Assembly: GCF_007828865.1 (NCBI RefSeq)
Contig: NZ_VIVK01000001.1
Location: forward strand, 5,704,001-5,768,000
Direction of reading: 5' to 3'
Length of the DNA stretch: 64,000 bases
Source of the DNA: Kribbella amoyensis
GTDB taxonomy: Bacteria > Actinomycetota > Actinomycetes > Propionibacteriales > Kribbellaceae
The translations under genes and the position numbers were made by a program. Below the pieces are notes generated by a model. The model saw only the letters and a list, made by a program, of their open reading frames with translations, did no database searches and was not told the DNA's origin. Positions 25,648 through 33,939 of the stretch are shown here, in pieces (the stretch's first letter is position 1; every line of letters begins with the position of its first letter).

Positions 25648-25725
25648 CCTGGTCCGAGCGACTTCCGGGGCTCAGCTCGGCGTTGACCTGAGACCTGGAA
25701 GTCACTGACGACTCGGCCGCGGAGT

Positions 25726-26037
25726 TCAGCCGGCCGGGACCGGCGCGAGAATGACCCCACCTGTGGCGGGCTGATCACCCTGCCCTCGGCCACCTCGGAC
25801 GAACACCGTGGTGCCTGGGTCCGGCACCGGGGTGCCTTCGGTCAGGCGGAGCGTGGTGGTGAGGCCGTTGCTCAGCCTGAGCAACGCCACGCGTCGCGGA
25901 GTGCCCGGCCGGTTCGACGAGCTCACCTCGTGGATGCCGGTACACACCGCTGGCTGGATCGAGGCCCTGCCGAGTTGCGCGTTGCCGTGACTCCTCACAT
26001 CACGGCACTGCTCGGCGAGCCGCTTCATGGCTGACAC
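25726..26037 (-). CDS. Unknown 103-aa protein
   Basis: A 103-aa reading frame with high GC at third positions and a strong AGGAGG 7 bases before the GTG at 26037, which supports a real gene. No family was recognised. The second half (RRVALLRLSNGLTTTLRL, VPDPGTTVFVRG) reads like a beta-rich barrel with a proline-rich C-terminus, and two cysteines occur near the start. It has no signal peptide or membrane segment. Its promoter region is filled with inverted repeats, which suggests strong regulation. The LacI gene lies upstream on the same strand, but 214 bases separate them. Confidence 0.6.
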   Translation of the reverse strand: MSAMKRLAEQCRDVRSHGNAQLGRASIQPAVCTGIHEVSSSNRPGTPRRVALLRLSNGLTTTLRLTEGTPVPDPGTTVFVRGGRGQGDQPATGGVILAPVPAG

Positions 26038-26067
26038 AGATCCCCCTCCTCATCGGGTCCCCCGAGG

Positions 26068-26160
26068 GACAGTTGACGGACGCAACTGTCTGTGCGGCCC
26101 AACAGTTCCGCGGACCGGCACGGCAACAGTTGCCACACAACTGTGCGCCTCACCGCACAG
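26068..26160. repeat. Operator-like array of ACAGTTG/CAACTGT repeats
   Basis: Two inverted repeats share the same 7-base arms, ACAGTTG and CAACTGT: 26069-26089 (7-base centre; 8-base arms if the outer G and C are counted) and 26126-26144 (5-base centre). A further half-site-like AACAGTT lies at about 26101-26107. CTGTGCG-CCTCAC-CGCACAG at 26141-26160 is a third, different inverted repeat that overlaps the second. Together they fill the region upstream of the 103-aa gene, consistent with a multi-site operator. Confidence 0.55.
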
Positions 26161-26251
26161 TGGTGATCACGGAAGCCTTGCTGAGAGTGACGACGTTTGC
26201 AAGGGATCGTGACCGGATTCCCACCCTGCGGGACTTGCGTCCGCGATCTTT

Positions 26252-27292
26252 CTAGTACCCCGTGCTGGCGCGGCGGACGATGCGGTGCGGGATGACGATC
26301 CGCCGTGGCGTCGCGGTCCGGTCGGCCATCCGTTCGCCGAGCAGGTCCAGGGCCGCCTGGACGAACGCGCGCCGGTCGAAGTCGACCGTGGTCAGCGGCG
26401 GCACGGTGAACTGGCTCTCGCCGATGTTGTCGAAGCCGGCCACCGCGCAGTCGCCCGGGATGGACAGTCCGGCCGACCAGAGCACCGAGACGGCTCCCAT
26501 CGCGAGCGAGTCGGTGAAGCAGAAGAGCGCGTCCGGTGGCTCGTTCTCCCGCAGGAACCGCGACAGGACGGTCGCAGCGCCCTGCGGACTCCACCGGTCC
26601 AGCGCGATGTCGAGCGCGGGCAGCCCGTGCTCTGCGAGGACCTCGTGGTACCCGGCGGCGCGCAGCCTGGACGCCGCCGAGCCGACCGCCTCGGTCCGGC
26701 CGCCGATCCGGCCGTTCCCGCTGGAGCCGCTCGGGATCTCGGGGGTGCCGACGGCGGCGATCCGGCGGTACCCCTGCTCCACCAGGTGGCGGGTCATGTC
26801 CTTGGCCGCTTCGACGTTGTCGATCAGCACCTGGCTGACCACGTCCTGGTCCACGTCGCCGATCAGCACCACGGCCGGCAACGGTCCCGCCGACATCACC
26901 GCGCTGTCGTCGAGGTTGACCGGGTTGAGGATCAGGCCGTCGACCAGGTTGGTGCGGGCCTTCGACAACAGTTCGTACTCGCGTTCCGGCTCGGAGGCGG
27001 TCTGCTCGATCTGGACGCCCCAGCCGCGTTCGTGCGCGAGTTCGACGACCAGGTGGGTGATCTCCGCGGAGTACGGGCGGAGCAGGTCGGGCAGGGCCAG
27101 GCCGATCATCCCGGAGCGGCCGTTGCGGAGGCCGCGGGCGCTCATGTTCGGGACGTAGTCGAGCTCGGTCAGCGCCTGCTCGACCCGGGCCCGGGTCTCC
27201 GGCCGGACGAAGACGACGCCGTTGATGACGTTCGACACCGTCTTCGGGGACACTCCGGCCAGTTTGGCGACGTCCTTGACGGTGGCACGCAT
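26252..27292 (-). CDS. LacI family transcriptional regulator
   Basis: A 346-aa protein with the LacI DNA-binding headpiece MRATVKDVAKLAGVSPKTVS, the hinge GRSGMIGL and a sugar-binding core with VAGFDNIGES near the C-terminus. The ATG at 27292 gives the normal headpiece start. It probably represses a sugar gene set and may act on the acid-sugar cluster nearby or elsewhere; no LacI-type palindrome was seen right at its own promoter. The nearest good LacI-like operator in the window is at 47655, in front of the rhamnosidase operon. Confidence 0.9.
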   Translation of the reverse strand: MRATVKDVAKLAGVSPKTVSNVINGVVFVRPETRARVEQALTELDYVPNMSARGLRNGRSGMIGLALPDLLRPYSAEITHLVVELAHERGWGVQIEQTASEPEREYELLSKARTNLVDGLILNPVNLDDSAVMSAGPLPAVVLIGDVDQDVVSQVLIDNVEAAKDMTRHLVEQGYRRIAAVGTPEIPSGSSGNGRIGGRTEAVGSAASRLRAAGYHEVLAEHGLPALDIALDRWSPQGAATVLSRFLRENEPPDALFCFTDSLAMGAVSVLWSAGLSIPGDCAVAGFDNIGESQFTVPPLTTVDFDRRAFVQAALDLLGERMADRTATPRRIVIPHRIVRRASTGY

Positions 27293-27352
27293 GCGCCCAT
27301 TCTCGCCGACGCCGCCGGGTACCCCGGGGATGCCCACGTTGTCAGCCCAGGA

Positions 27353-28075
27353 TCAGCGGGTACTGAGGGCGCCGCCGTTGACGTGCAGGACCTGCGCGGT
27401 GAGGTGCCGGGCTCCGGGTGAGGCGAGGAAGTGGATCGTCGCCGCGATGTCGTCGACCTGGCCCTCCCGCTTGGTCAGGGTGGCGTGCAGCAGCGACTGC
27501 CGCCGGTCCTCGCTGAGCCGGCCGCGGAAGAACTCCGTGTCGGCGGTGAACCCGGGCGCCACCACGTTCGAGGTGATACCCCGCGGACCGAGCTCGGCCG
27601 CGATCTCGGTGTTCCACAGTGCGAGGCCGGCCTTCGACGCCCCGTACGAACCGGCGCCGCGGCTGCCCGCGATCGAGCCGAGGTGGACGACCGCGCCGCC
27701 GTCGGCCAGCTTCGGCATGAGGGCGGTGGTGGTGAGTACGGCCGAGATCAGGTTCGCCTCGAGATTGGCCAGCCAGTTGCCCTTCAGCTGGGCCAGGTCG
27801 CCGTCGTCCTCGGGCTGGGTGAAGTCCGTGTTCCCACCGGCGTTGTTGACCAGTACGTCGACGCGGTCCGGCAGCGCGTCGGCCAAGGTGGCTAGCTGAT
27901 CCGGGTCGACGGCGTCGCAGACGATCGCCCGCGCGCCGAGCTGGGCGGCCGCTTTCTCCAGGACGTCCTGCCGTCGTCCGGTGATCACCACCTCGTCCCC
28001 GTCCGCGCGGAACCGCTCGGCCACCGCCCGGCCGATCCCCGTCGCTGCCCCGGTCACCACGATCGTCCTGGCCAC
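27353..28075 (-). CDS. SDR family oxidoreductase (3-oxoacyl-reductase type)
   Basis: A 240-aa classical SDR with TGAATGIGRAV (cofactor), NNAGGNTDF, catalytic Ser in HLGSIAGSRGAGSYGASKAG, the YxxxK pair (Tyr and Lys in the same segment) and PGFTADTEFF. These are FabG-like NAD(P)H reductases of secondary alcohols, ketones or polyketide intermediates. The GTG at 28075 follows GGAGGAG by 4 bases. It is divergent from the MarR gene, with only 54 bases between, and that gap carries a palindromic operator. Confidence 0.85.
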   Translation of the reverse strand: MARTIVVTGAATGIGRAVAERFRADGDEVVITGRRQDVLEKAAAQLGARAIVCDAVDPDQLATLADALPDRVDVLVNNAGGNTDFTQPEDDGDLAQLKGNWLANLEANLISAVLTTTALMPKLADGGAVVHLGSIAGSRGAGSYGASKAGLALWNTEIAAELGPRGITSNVVAPGFTADTEFFRGRLSEDRRQSLLHATLTKREGQVDDIAATIHFLASPGARHLTAQVLHVNGGALSTR

Positions 28076-28095
28076 GCCACTCCTCCGATTTAGGT

Positions 28096-28107
28096 CTAAA
28101 CGTTTAG
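28096..28107. promoter_or_regulatory. MarR-type operator CTAAACGTTTAG
   Basis: A perfect 12-base palindrome sits in the middle of the short divergent gap between the SDR and MarR genes. A second partial copy, CCTAAACG, lies 1 base downstream. Both genes would be blocked by a bound MarR dimer. Confidence 0.7.
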
Positions 28108-28129
28108 CCCTAAACGTACCATCGGTGCC

Positions 28130-28669
28130 GTGGACGACAAGCCCGGCGACGCGTACCCCCTGGACGCGCCCAGCGCCTACCCCGCGACCGAGATCGCCCG
28201 CGCCTGGCAACGGGAGCGGCCCGGTGTCCCGACCGAGTCGATCGGCATCGTCACTCCCCTGTGGCGGCTGGCCAAGCTCTTCGCCGACGACCGGCGCCGC
28301 CTGCTCCAGGAGCTCGGCGTGGACCCGGCCACGCTGGACCTGCTCAGCGTGCTCCGGCGCAGCGGCCCGCCGTACGAGCTGAGCACCCGCGAGCTGACCC
28401 GGCGCACCCTGGTGACGGCCGGGGCGATCTCGCAGCGGGTCGGCCGGGCCGAGGACGCGGGCCTGGTCGGGCGCAGGTCCGAGAAGGGCAGCCGGACGGT
28501 CGTGGTGTCGCTCACCGAGCACGGCCACGCGCTGGTCGAGCGGACCGTCGACCAGGTACTGAGCCGAGAGGCCGAGCTGGTCGCCGGGCTCGGTCCCGAG
28601 GACCGCGAACTCCTCGGCGACCGCCTGCAGTTCCTCCTCGACGACGTCGGCCGGCGGCTCGCCAGGTGA
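28130..28669 (+). CDS. MarR family transcriptional regulator
   Basis: A 179-aa protein with the winged-helix DNA-binding core: ELSTRELTRRTLVTAGAISQRVGRAEDAGLVGRR (recognition helix and wing) and VVSLTEHGHALVE. The longer N-terminus (about 40 residues before the helical core) includes a helix that may join the dimer. It starts at GTG 28130 and is divergent from the SDR gene across a palindrome. It is likely an autorepressor that also controls the reductase, with a small-molecule inducer. Confidence 0.85.
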   Translation: MDDKPGDAYPLDAPSAYPATEIARAWQRERPGVPTESIGIVTPLWRLAKLFADDRRRLLQELGVDPATLDLLSVLRRSGPPYELSTRELTRRTLVTAGAISQRVGRAEDAGLVGRRSEKGSRTVVVSLTEHGHALVERTVDQVLSREAELVAGLGPEDRELLGDRLQFLLDDVGRRLAR

Positions 28670-28688
28670 ACCACGACCTTACGTGCGT

Positions 28689-28765
28689 CGTAGAAGGTTT
28701 CCCGACGGCCTCCCGCTCGGTCGATCGCTCAAACTTTCTACGGTCGGTTCAATGAGACGATTGAA
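28689..28765. promoter_or_regulatory. Two inverted repeats before the UvrA-like gene
   Basis: One repeat is CGTAGAAGGTTT (28689-28700) with AAACTTTCTACG (28731-28742), 11 of 12 bases paired and a 30-base loop. The other is TTCAAT-GAGACG-ATTGAA at 28748-28765, a perfect 6-base pair of arms ending three bases before the ATG and covering the ribosome site. They may be operators or an RNA-level control. Confidence 0.45.
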
Positions 28766-28768
28766 GGC

Positions 28769-31057
28769 ATGCCTGCCGACCGAACAACTGCCGACAGTCA
28801 CGCCGTGATCCAGGTCCGGGGCGCCCGCGAGAACAATCTCAGCGGCGTCTCGGTCGACATCCCGAAGCGCCGGCTCACCGTCTTCACCGGGGTCTCCGGC
28901 TCCGGGAAGTCGTCGCTGGTCTTCGACACCATCGCCGCCGAATCCCAGCGGCTCGTCAACGAGACCTACTCCGCCTTCGTCCAGAACTTCATGCCGAGCC
29001 TGTCCCGGCCCGACGTGGACTCGCTGCGCAACCTGAGCGCCGCCATCATCGTCGACCAGGAACGGATCGGCGCGAACGCCCGCTCCACGGTCGGCACCGC
29101 GACCGACGCCCACACCATGCTGCGGATCCTGTTCAGCCGGATCGGTACGCCGACCGTCGGGCCACCGTCCGCCTTCAGCTTCAACCGGGCCGAGGGGATG
29201 TGCCCGGACTGCGAGGGGCTCGGCCGGAGCACCGAGATCGACCTCGACGAACTGCTCGACCGCGACCGCTCGCTCAACCAGGACCCGATCAAGGCCCCCG
29301 GGTACGGCATCGACACCTGGTACTGGCAGCTGTTCACGCAGTCCGGGCTGTTCGACCCGGACCTGCCGCTGCGCGAGTACCCCGCGAAGGCCTGGGAGCA
29401 GTTCCTGTACTCACCGCCGACCAAGGTGAAGGTCGGCAAGAGCAACCTGACCTTCGAGGGCCTCGTGGTCAAGGTCAGGCGCCAGTACCTGGCCAAGGAC
29501 CGCGACACGCTGCAGAGCCACGCCCGCGCCTTCGCCGAGCGGGCACTCAAGCTGGTGGAGTGCCCGAGCTGTGGCGGCGCCCGGCTCAACGAGGCGGCCC
29601 GGTCGGTCCGGGTCGACGGACTCGGGATCGCCAAGTGTTCGGCGATGCAGATCAGCGACCTGGCCGAGTTCGTCCGCGGGATCCGGCATCCCGGCGTGGG
29701 GCCGTTGCTCGAAGGACTGCGGGCGACGCTGGAGTCGATGGTCGAGATCGGGCTGGGATATCTCAGCCTGGACCGGGAGTCGTCGACGTTGTCCGGCGGT
29801 GAGGCGCAGCGGGTGAAGCTGGTCCGCCATCTCGGGTCCGCGCTGACCGACGTGACGTACGTGTTCGACGAGCCGACGGTCGGGTTGCACCCGCACGACA
29901 TCCAGCGGATGAACGATCTGCTGATCCAGCTGACAGAGAAGGGCAACACCGTCCTGGTCGTCGAGCACAAGCCGGAGACGATCCGGATCGCCGATCACGT
30001 GGTGGATCTCGGCCCCGGCGCGGGCCAGGCCGGCGGGCGCATCTGTTACACGGGTGACCTGGCCGGGCTGACGAAGTCGGGCACGCTGACCGGACGGTAC
30101 CTCGATCACCGGGTGCCGGTCCGCGACGAGGTGCGCCGGCCGACCGGGAGCCTGCGGATCGAGCACGCGAACCTGCACAACCTGCGGGACGTGAGCGTGG
30201 ACATCCCGCTCGGCGTGCTGACCGTGGTCACCGGGGTGGCCGGCTCGGGGAAGAGCTCGCTGATCCACGGTTCGCTCGGTGGCCGGGACGGGGTGATCGT
30301 GGCCGGGCAGGAGCCGATCCGTGGGTCCCGGCGCAGCAACCCGGCGACGTACACCGGGTTGCTCGAGCCGATCCGGGCCGAGTTCGCGAAGGCGAACAAG
30401 GTGAAGCCCGGGATGTTCAGCGCGAACTCGGTCGGTGCCTGCCCGACCTGCAAGGGACTCGGGCTGGTCTACACCGATCTCGGCATGATGGCCGAGGTGT
30501 CGTCGGTGTGCGAGCAGTGCGACGGCGCCCGGTTCACCCCCGAGGTGCTGGCGTACCAACTGCGCGGGAAGAACATCAGCGAGGTCCTGCGGATGACGGT
30601 CACCGAGGCGCGGGAGTTCTTCCCCGGTGGCCGCTCCCGGGCGATCCTCGACCGGCTGGTCTCGGTCGGACTCGGGTACCTCGGGCTCGGTCAGCCGCTC
30701 ACCACGCTGTCCGGCGGTGAACGGCAACGGCTCAAGCTCGCGATCCACCGCGGCCGCAAGGGCTCGGTGTACGTGCTCGACGAGCCGACCACCGGGCTGC
30801 ACCTCGCCGATGTCGACCAGCTGCTCGCGATGCTCGACGAGTTGGTGGACGAGGGCAACACGGTGATCGTGATCGAGCACCACCAGGCCGTGATGGCGCA
30901 CGCCGACTGGCTGATCGACGTCGGTCCGGGGGCGGGTCACGACGGTGGGCGGATCGTGTTCACCGGGATCCCGGCCGATCTGGTCGAGAGCAGTTCGTCG
31001 CTCACCGCGGAACACCTGCGCCGGTACGTCGCGGACCCGGTGATCGCGGAGGACTGA
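28769..31057 (+). CDS. UvrA-like ATPase (compact, UvrA2/resistance type)
   Basis: A 762-aa twin-ABC protein, against about 950 for housekeeping UvrA. Both ATPase halves are complete: Walker A GVSGSGKSS (about 41) and GVAGSGKSS (about 489), signatures LSGGEAQRV (about 343) and LSGGERQRL (about 647), and both Walker B DEPTVGLH/DEPTTGLH. The zinc-type pairs CPDCEGLG, CPSCGGAR, CPTCKGLG and CEQCDGAR remain. The missing length suits loss of the UvrB-binding insert, as in class II UvrA (UvrA2, DrrC-like). Such proteins can protect against DNA-binding drugs. The upstream repeats fit an inducible gene. Confidence 0.8.
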   Translation: MPADRTTADSHAVIQVRGARENNLSGVSVDIPKRRLTVFTGVSGSGKSSLVFDTIAAESQRLVNETYSAFVQNFMPSLSRPDVDSLRNLSAAIIVDQERIGANARSTVGTATDAHTMLRILFSRIGTPTVGPPSAFSFNRAEGMCPDCEGLGRSTEIDLDELLDRDRSLNQDPIKAPGYGIDTWYWQLFTQSGLFDPDLPLREYPAKAWEQFLYSPPTKVKVGKSNLTFEGLVVKVRRQYLAKDRDTLQSHARAFAERALKLVECPSCGGARLNEAARSVRVDGLGIAKCSAMQISDLAEFVRGIRHPGVGPLLEGLRATLESMVEIGLGYLSLDRESSTLSGGEAQRVKLVRHLGSALTDVTYVFDEPTVGLHPHDIQRMNDLLIQLTEKGNTVLVVEHKPETIRIADHVVDLGPGAGQAGGRICYTGDLAGLTKSGTLTGRYLDHRVPVRDEVRRPTGSLRIEHANLHNLRDVSVDIPLGVLTVVTGVAGSGKSSLIHGSLGGRDGVIVAGQEPIRGSRRSNPATYTGLLEPIRAEFAKANKVKPGMFSANSVGACPTCKGLGLVYTDLGMMAEVSSVCEQCDGARFTPEVLAYQLRGKNISEVLRMTVTEAREFFPGGRSRAILDRLVSVGLGYLGLGQPLTTLSGGERQRLKLAIHRGRKGSVYVLDEPTTGLHLADVDQLLAMLDELVDEGNTVIVIEHHQAVMAHADWLIDVGPGAGHDGGRIVFTGIPADLVESSSSLTAEHLRRYVADPVIAED

Positions 31058-31065
31058 GGTTTCTG

Positions 31066-31095
31066 GGGGTCGCCGGCACCCTTGTCGGCGACCCC
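31066..31095. terminator. Shared hairpin between convergent genes
   Basis: GGGGTCGCCG (31066-31075) and CGGCGACCCC (31086-31095) form a perfect 10-base stem with a 10-base loop between the ends of the UvrA-like and SRPBCC genes. It can stop transcription from both sides. No long T-run follows. Confidence 0.7.
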
Positions 31096-31916
31096 TACTG
31101 GGTGAGCAGCTCGGCGGACAGCGTTTCGACCACGTCCCGCCAGGCGGTCAGGAACTCCTCCGCGGGACCGGTCTGGGTCAGCACCAGCCGCGCTCCCCCG
31201 TTGCCGTCGCGGAGCTTCCAGGTGACCAGGCCGTGCTGCCACGGGTACACCAGCAGCTCGGCCTCGATCGCCTGCCCGACCGGTCCGGGGTCGATGCCCT
31301 TGGCCACGAATCCGGCCGGCGGCAGCTCTCCTTCCCGGACCTCGGCCGCTCCGGTGAGCCGGGCCCAGACGGCCTCCCTGGGCTGGACCAGCTGGCGCTC
31401 GTACCGGATGCCGTCGGCAACCACCTCGCCGTGGTCCAGGCCGTACACCTGGACGTAGTGCTCGTGCAGGACGGAGTAGTGCTCGCGGTGCACCTCGTTC
31501 CCACCGAGCAACTTGTCCAGGGCGTCCAGGCAGAGGGTCCAGCCACTGGTGAAGCTGGCCGAGCCGGCGTGGTCGTCGTAGGTCGCGGTCAGGGTGAGCA
31601 CGCACCCGTCCGCGGTCGGCGCCAGCTCCCATCGCTGGATCTCGTCGCCCCAGGTGAACTCGAGCAGCCGCGGCGGATCGTACGCGCGGATCACGCCGGC
31701 GTTGTCGGGATCCTCGACGAAGTCGTCCTCGCCACCGGGGAAGGTGAACGCGATCCGGCCGTCGAGGCGCAGATCGAGCTCCATCGTGGCCGGGAACCAG
31801 TGCACCAGCTCGGCCGGGTCGGTCAGCGCGCGCCAGACCTTCTCCCGCGGATGCCGCAAAGAGCGCTCCATCCGCAGCACGGTCCGGCCGTTCTCGGTTG
31901 TCAGCGTCTCACTCAT
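31095..31916 (-). CDS. SRPBCC/AHSA1-like protein, two domains
   Basis: A 273-aa protein with two SRPBCC-like halves: MERSLRHPREKVWRALTDPAELVHWFP opens the first, and the second begins near YERQLVQPREAVWARLTG. This is the Bet v1/START fold with a hydrophobic pocket. AHSA1-like members are often linked to ArsR regulators and small-molecule binding. The ATG at 31916 is preceded by a TATATA box only 7 bases away, which suggests a leaderless mRNA. The palindrome TATATACC-TTTCGA-GGAATATA overlaps this promoter. No ArsR gene is adjacent. Confidence 0.8.
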   Translation of the reverse strand: MSETLTTENGRTVLRMERSLRHPREKVWRALTDPAELVHWFPATMELDLRLDGRIAFTFPGGEDDFVEDPDNAGVIRAYDPPRLLEFTWGDEIQRWELAPTADGCVLTLTATYDDHAGSASFTSGWTLCLDALDKLLGGNEVHREHYSVLHEHYVQVYGLDHGEVVADGIRYERQLVQPREAVWARLTGAAEVREGELPPAGFVAKGIDPGPVGQAIEAELLVYPWQHGLVTWKLRDGNGGARLVLTQTGPAEEFLTAWRDVVETLSAELLTQ

Positions 31917-31923
31917 GGCTCTA

Positions 31924-31945
31924 TATATACCTTTCGAGGAATATA
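31924..31945. promoter_or_regulatory. Palindrome overlapping SRPBCC promoter
   Basis: TATATACC-TTTCGA-GGAATATA (7 of 8 bases paired) covers the likely -10 region of the SRPBCC gene. It has the size of an ArsR or TetR operator in an AT-rich promoter. The binding protein is unknown. Confidence 0.45.
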
Positions 31946-31958
31946 AGAGGCAAGTCCC

Positions 31959-32993
31959 TCAGCCGTGGAATCGCGCGAGATCGGCCAGTTCGCCGGAGAG
32001 GTCGGCCGACTCCGTGCCGAAGAGCGAGACCGATGGTCCGACGTGCTGCCAGGACCCGATCACCCGGCCACCCCGGACGACCGCGGGACGCAACATCCCA
32101 CCGCCGGGATAGACGTGATGCCGGTGCTCCTCGGCCAGCGCGTACCGGCGGTCGCGATACCCGAGCAGGTACGGGTCGAACTCGCCGAGGAACCGCACGC
32201 CCTCGAATCCCGGCACGTCACCGACCGCGGCGTACGCCTCACCTTCGATCACGTACTCTTCCCGCGCCGCCGACCGCAAGGCCTGACGAGCGGCCGGGAT
32301 CGGCAGCCCGGACCAGGTCGCGAAGTCCTTGGCCGTCGCCGGTCCGTAGGCCGTGAGGTAGCGGCGCGCGAGTTCGTCGGCGGCGGAATCAGCTGACTTC
32401 AAGGGACCGCCGAGCCAGTCCCGGACCGCGACCCAGGTCTCCCCCGCGTCGTGGCCGGGTCCGTAGCAGAGCCGGCCGAGCAATCCCGTGTGCCGGATCA
32501 GGGCGTACACCGCCTGCCCCTTCGGCTCCGCGAGGATCCCGTGCTCGACCAGGACCGCACCGAGTGCGGCTCGTCCGGTCGGACCGTGGTCGAGCAGGTG
32601 CGACTCGATCACGTCGGCGCCGCGTTCGCGGAGATCAGGGGTCAGTCCGAGTTCGCCGTAGCGGCGTTCGGTGTCGCGGATCAGCTGGGGACCGAGGAGC
32701 CCGAGCAACCAGCCGGCGTCCTCGGTGGCGACCAGTTGCAACGTGCCGCGCATGAACCAGCCGCGCACCACGGATCGGTCGTCCTCCTGGGCCCGGGAGA
32801 CGTCGGTGAGAGTGGTCGCGGTCGAACGCGCCCGGACGGCGTACGCGGCTCCGCGCCAACTCTGGGCCTGGAGTCCAGCCGTCCGGCGGGCGACGTCGGC
32901 CACCCCTCCGGGGCCGGCCTCGGACACCGGACGGTCGAGACCGTTGGCCTGCGCCCGGGCGATCAGCAACCAGTCGACAGACCTTTGCGGCAC
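31959..32993 (-). CDS. Winged-helix AlkZ-like DNA glycosylase candidate
   Basis: A 344-aa protein of the HTH_42 family (winged-helix DNA-binding domain proteins), which includes the AlkZ/YcaQ DNA glycosylases. The motif QAQ in GLQAQSWRG (about residues 40-48) fits the catalytic QxQ loop of AlkZ, and the family-wide signatures WFMRGTLQLVATEDAGWL and GEFDPYLLGYRDR are present. AlkZ-type enzymes remove alkylated or crosslinked bases and some protect producers of DNA-damaging metabolites. Together with the UvrA-like gene nearby this hints at a DNA-protection role (inference). The GTG at 32993 lacks a well spaced ribosome site. Confidence 0.75.
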   Translation of the reverse strand: MPQRSVDWLLIARAQANGLDRPVSEAGPGGVADVARRTAGLQAQSWRGAAYAVRARSTATTLTDVSRAQEDDRSVVRGWFMRGTLQLVATEDAGWLLGLLGPQLIRDTERRYGELGLTPDLRERGADVIESHLLDHGPTGRAALGAVLVEHGILAEPKGQAVYALIRHTGLLGRLCYGPGHDAGETWVAVRDWLGGPLKSADSAADELARRYLTAYGPATAKDFATWSGLPIPAARQALRSAAREEYVIEGEAYAAVGDVPGFEGVRFLGEFDPYLLGYRDRRYALAEEHRHHVYPGGGMLRPAVVRGGRVIGSWQHVGPSVSLFGTESADLSGELADLARFHG

Positions 32994-33053
32994 CCTCGTA
33001 TCACATCACGAACGGGGGCGCCGCGCAGGAAATCGGCCGGTCCGGCGACGGAA

Positions 33054-33839
33054 TCAGCGGAGTTGGGGCTGGACCAGGTTCGCGTAGCTCGCCTGACCGG
33101 TCACGTTCGGGTGGTACGACTCGCTGACCGGGTTGGACAGGCCGTTCACCCACTCCGGGCTGCCGCAGACGGCGTGCCCGATGAAGGCCGAGGTCGGGTT
33201 CACGAACGCGAACCCGGCCGCACCGGCCGCGGTCCCGATCCGCGAGTTCAGCAGGTCGGCGGTCTGGTTCAGCCGGGTCATCTCGGCTGCGCTGAAGAAG
33301 GTACCGGCGTTGCAGTCGGTGCCGTTGAACAGCCGCGGGTAGCCGACCACGACGATCTTGGCGTTACTGGCCCGGCTCTTGATCGTCGCGTACAGCGTGT
33401 TCAGCCGGCCCGGGATCGTGTTGTTGATGGTGGCCTGGGCGGTGTTGATCGCGGCGTCGCAGTTGCCCAGCCAGGCGGGCTTCGCGCACTCGGTGATCAC
33501 CGAGGAGAACCCGGCGTCGTTGCCGCCCACCTGGACGGTGACGAACTCGATGCCGCTGGTCAGCGGGCCGAGCTGGTTCGCGGTGACGTCGGCGACGCGG
33601 GCGCCCGAGCAGGCGACCGAGGTCAGGTTCGCGCCGATCCGGGCCGCGTCGAGGTACGGATAGGACTTGGTCGAGCGCTGGCAGGCGCCGCTGTCGGGAA
33701 GGTAGCTACGGGTGCCGACACCCGAGGCGTACGAGTCGCCGAGAGCGACGTAGTCAGGGGCCGCGGCCTGGGCGACGGTGGGCGTCAGGACCGCGGCGCC
33801 GGCGAATGCGGCGGAAACGAGGCCGGCGATGATCTTCAT
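33054..33839 (-). CDS. Secreted SGNH/GDSL hydrolase
   Basis: A 261-aa exported lipase/esterase. The signal peptide ends after about residue 27 (AQAAAP). The GDSY block gives the nucleophile Ser36; the oxyanion motifs follow with GGNDAGFS, and the SYHPN near the C-terminus holds the catalytic His. Four cysteines in pairs (ACQRS, ACSGA, ECAKP, NCDAA) suggest disulfides, as in Streptomyces SGNH lipases. It acts on lipid or acetyl esters outside the cell; the substrate is not evident. Confidence 0.88.
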   Translation of the reverse strand: MKIIAGLVSAAFAGAAVLTPTVAQAAAPDYVALGDSYASGVGTRSYLPDSGACQRSTKSYPYLDAARIGANLTSVACSGARVADVTANQLGPLTSGIEFVTVQVGGNDAGFSSVITECAKPAWLGNCDAAINTAQATINNTIPGRLNTLYATIKSRASNAKIVVVGYPRLFNGTDCNAGTFFSAAEMTRLNQTADLLNSRIGTAAGAAGFAFVNPTSAFIGHAVCGSPEWVNGLSNPVSESYHPNVTGQASYANLVQPQLR

Positions 33840-33939
33840 GGGCGGACCGCCTTTGCACTTGGAGGGGCGGGAAAGTGCAGGACAACTGACTGTCACCTTT
33901 CCCGACCGCAGAGTGACTGACAACCCCTCGGTAAGAAAT

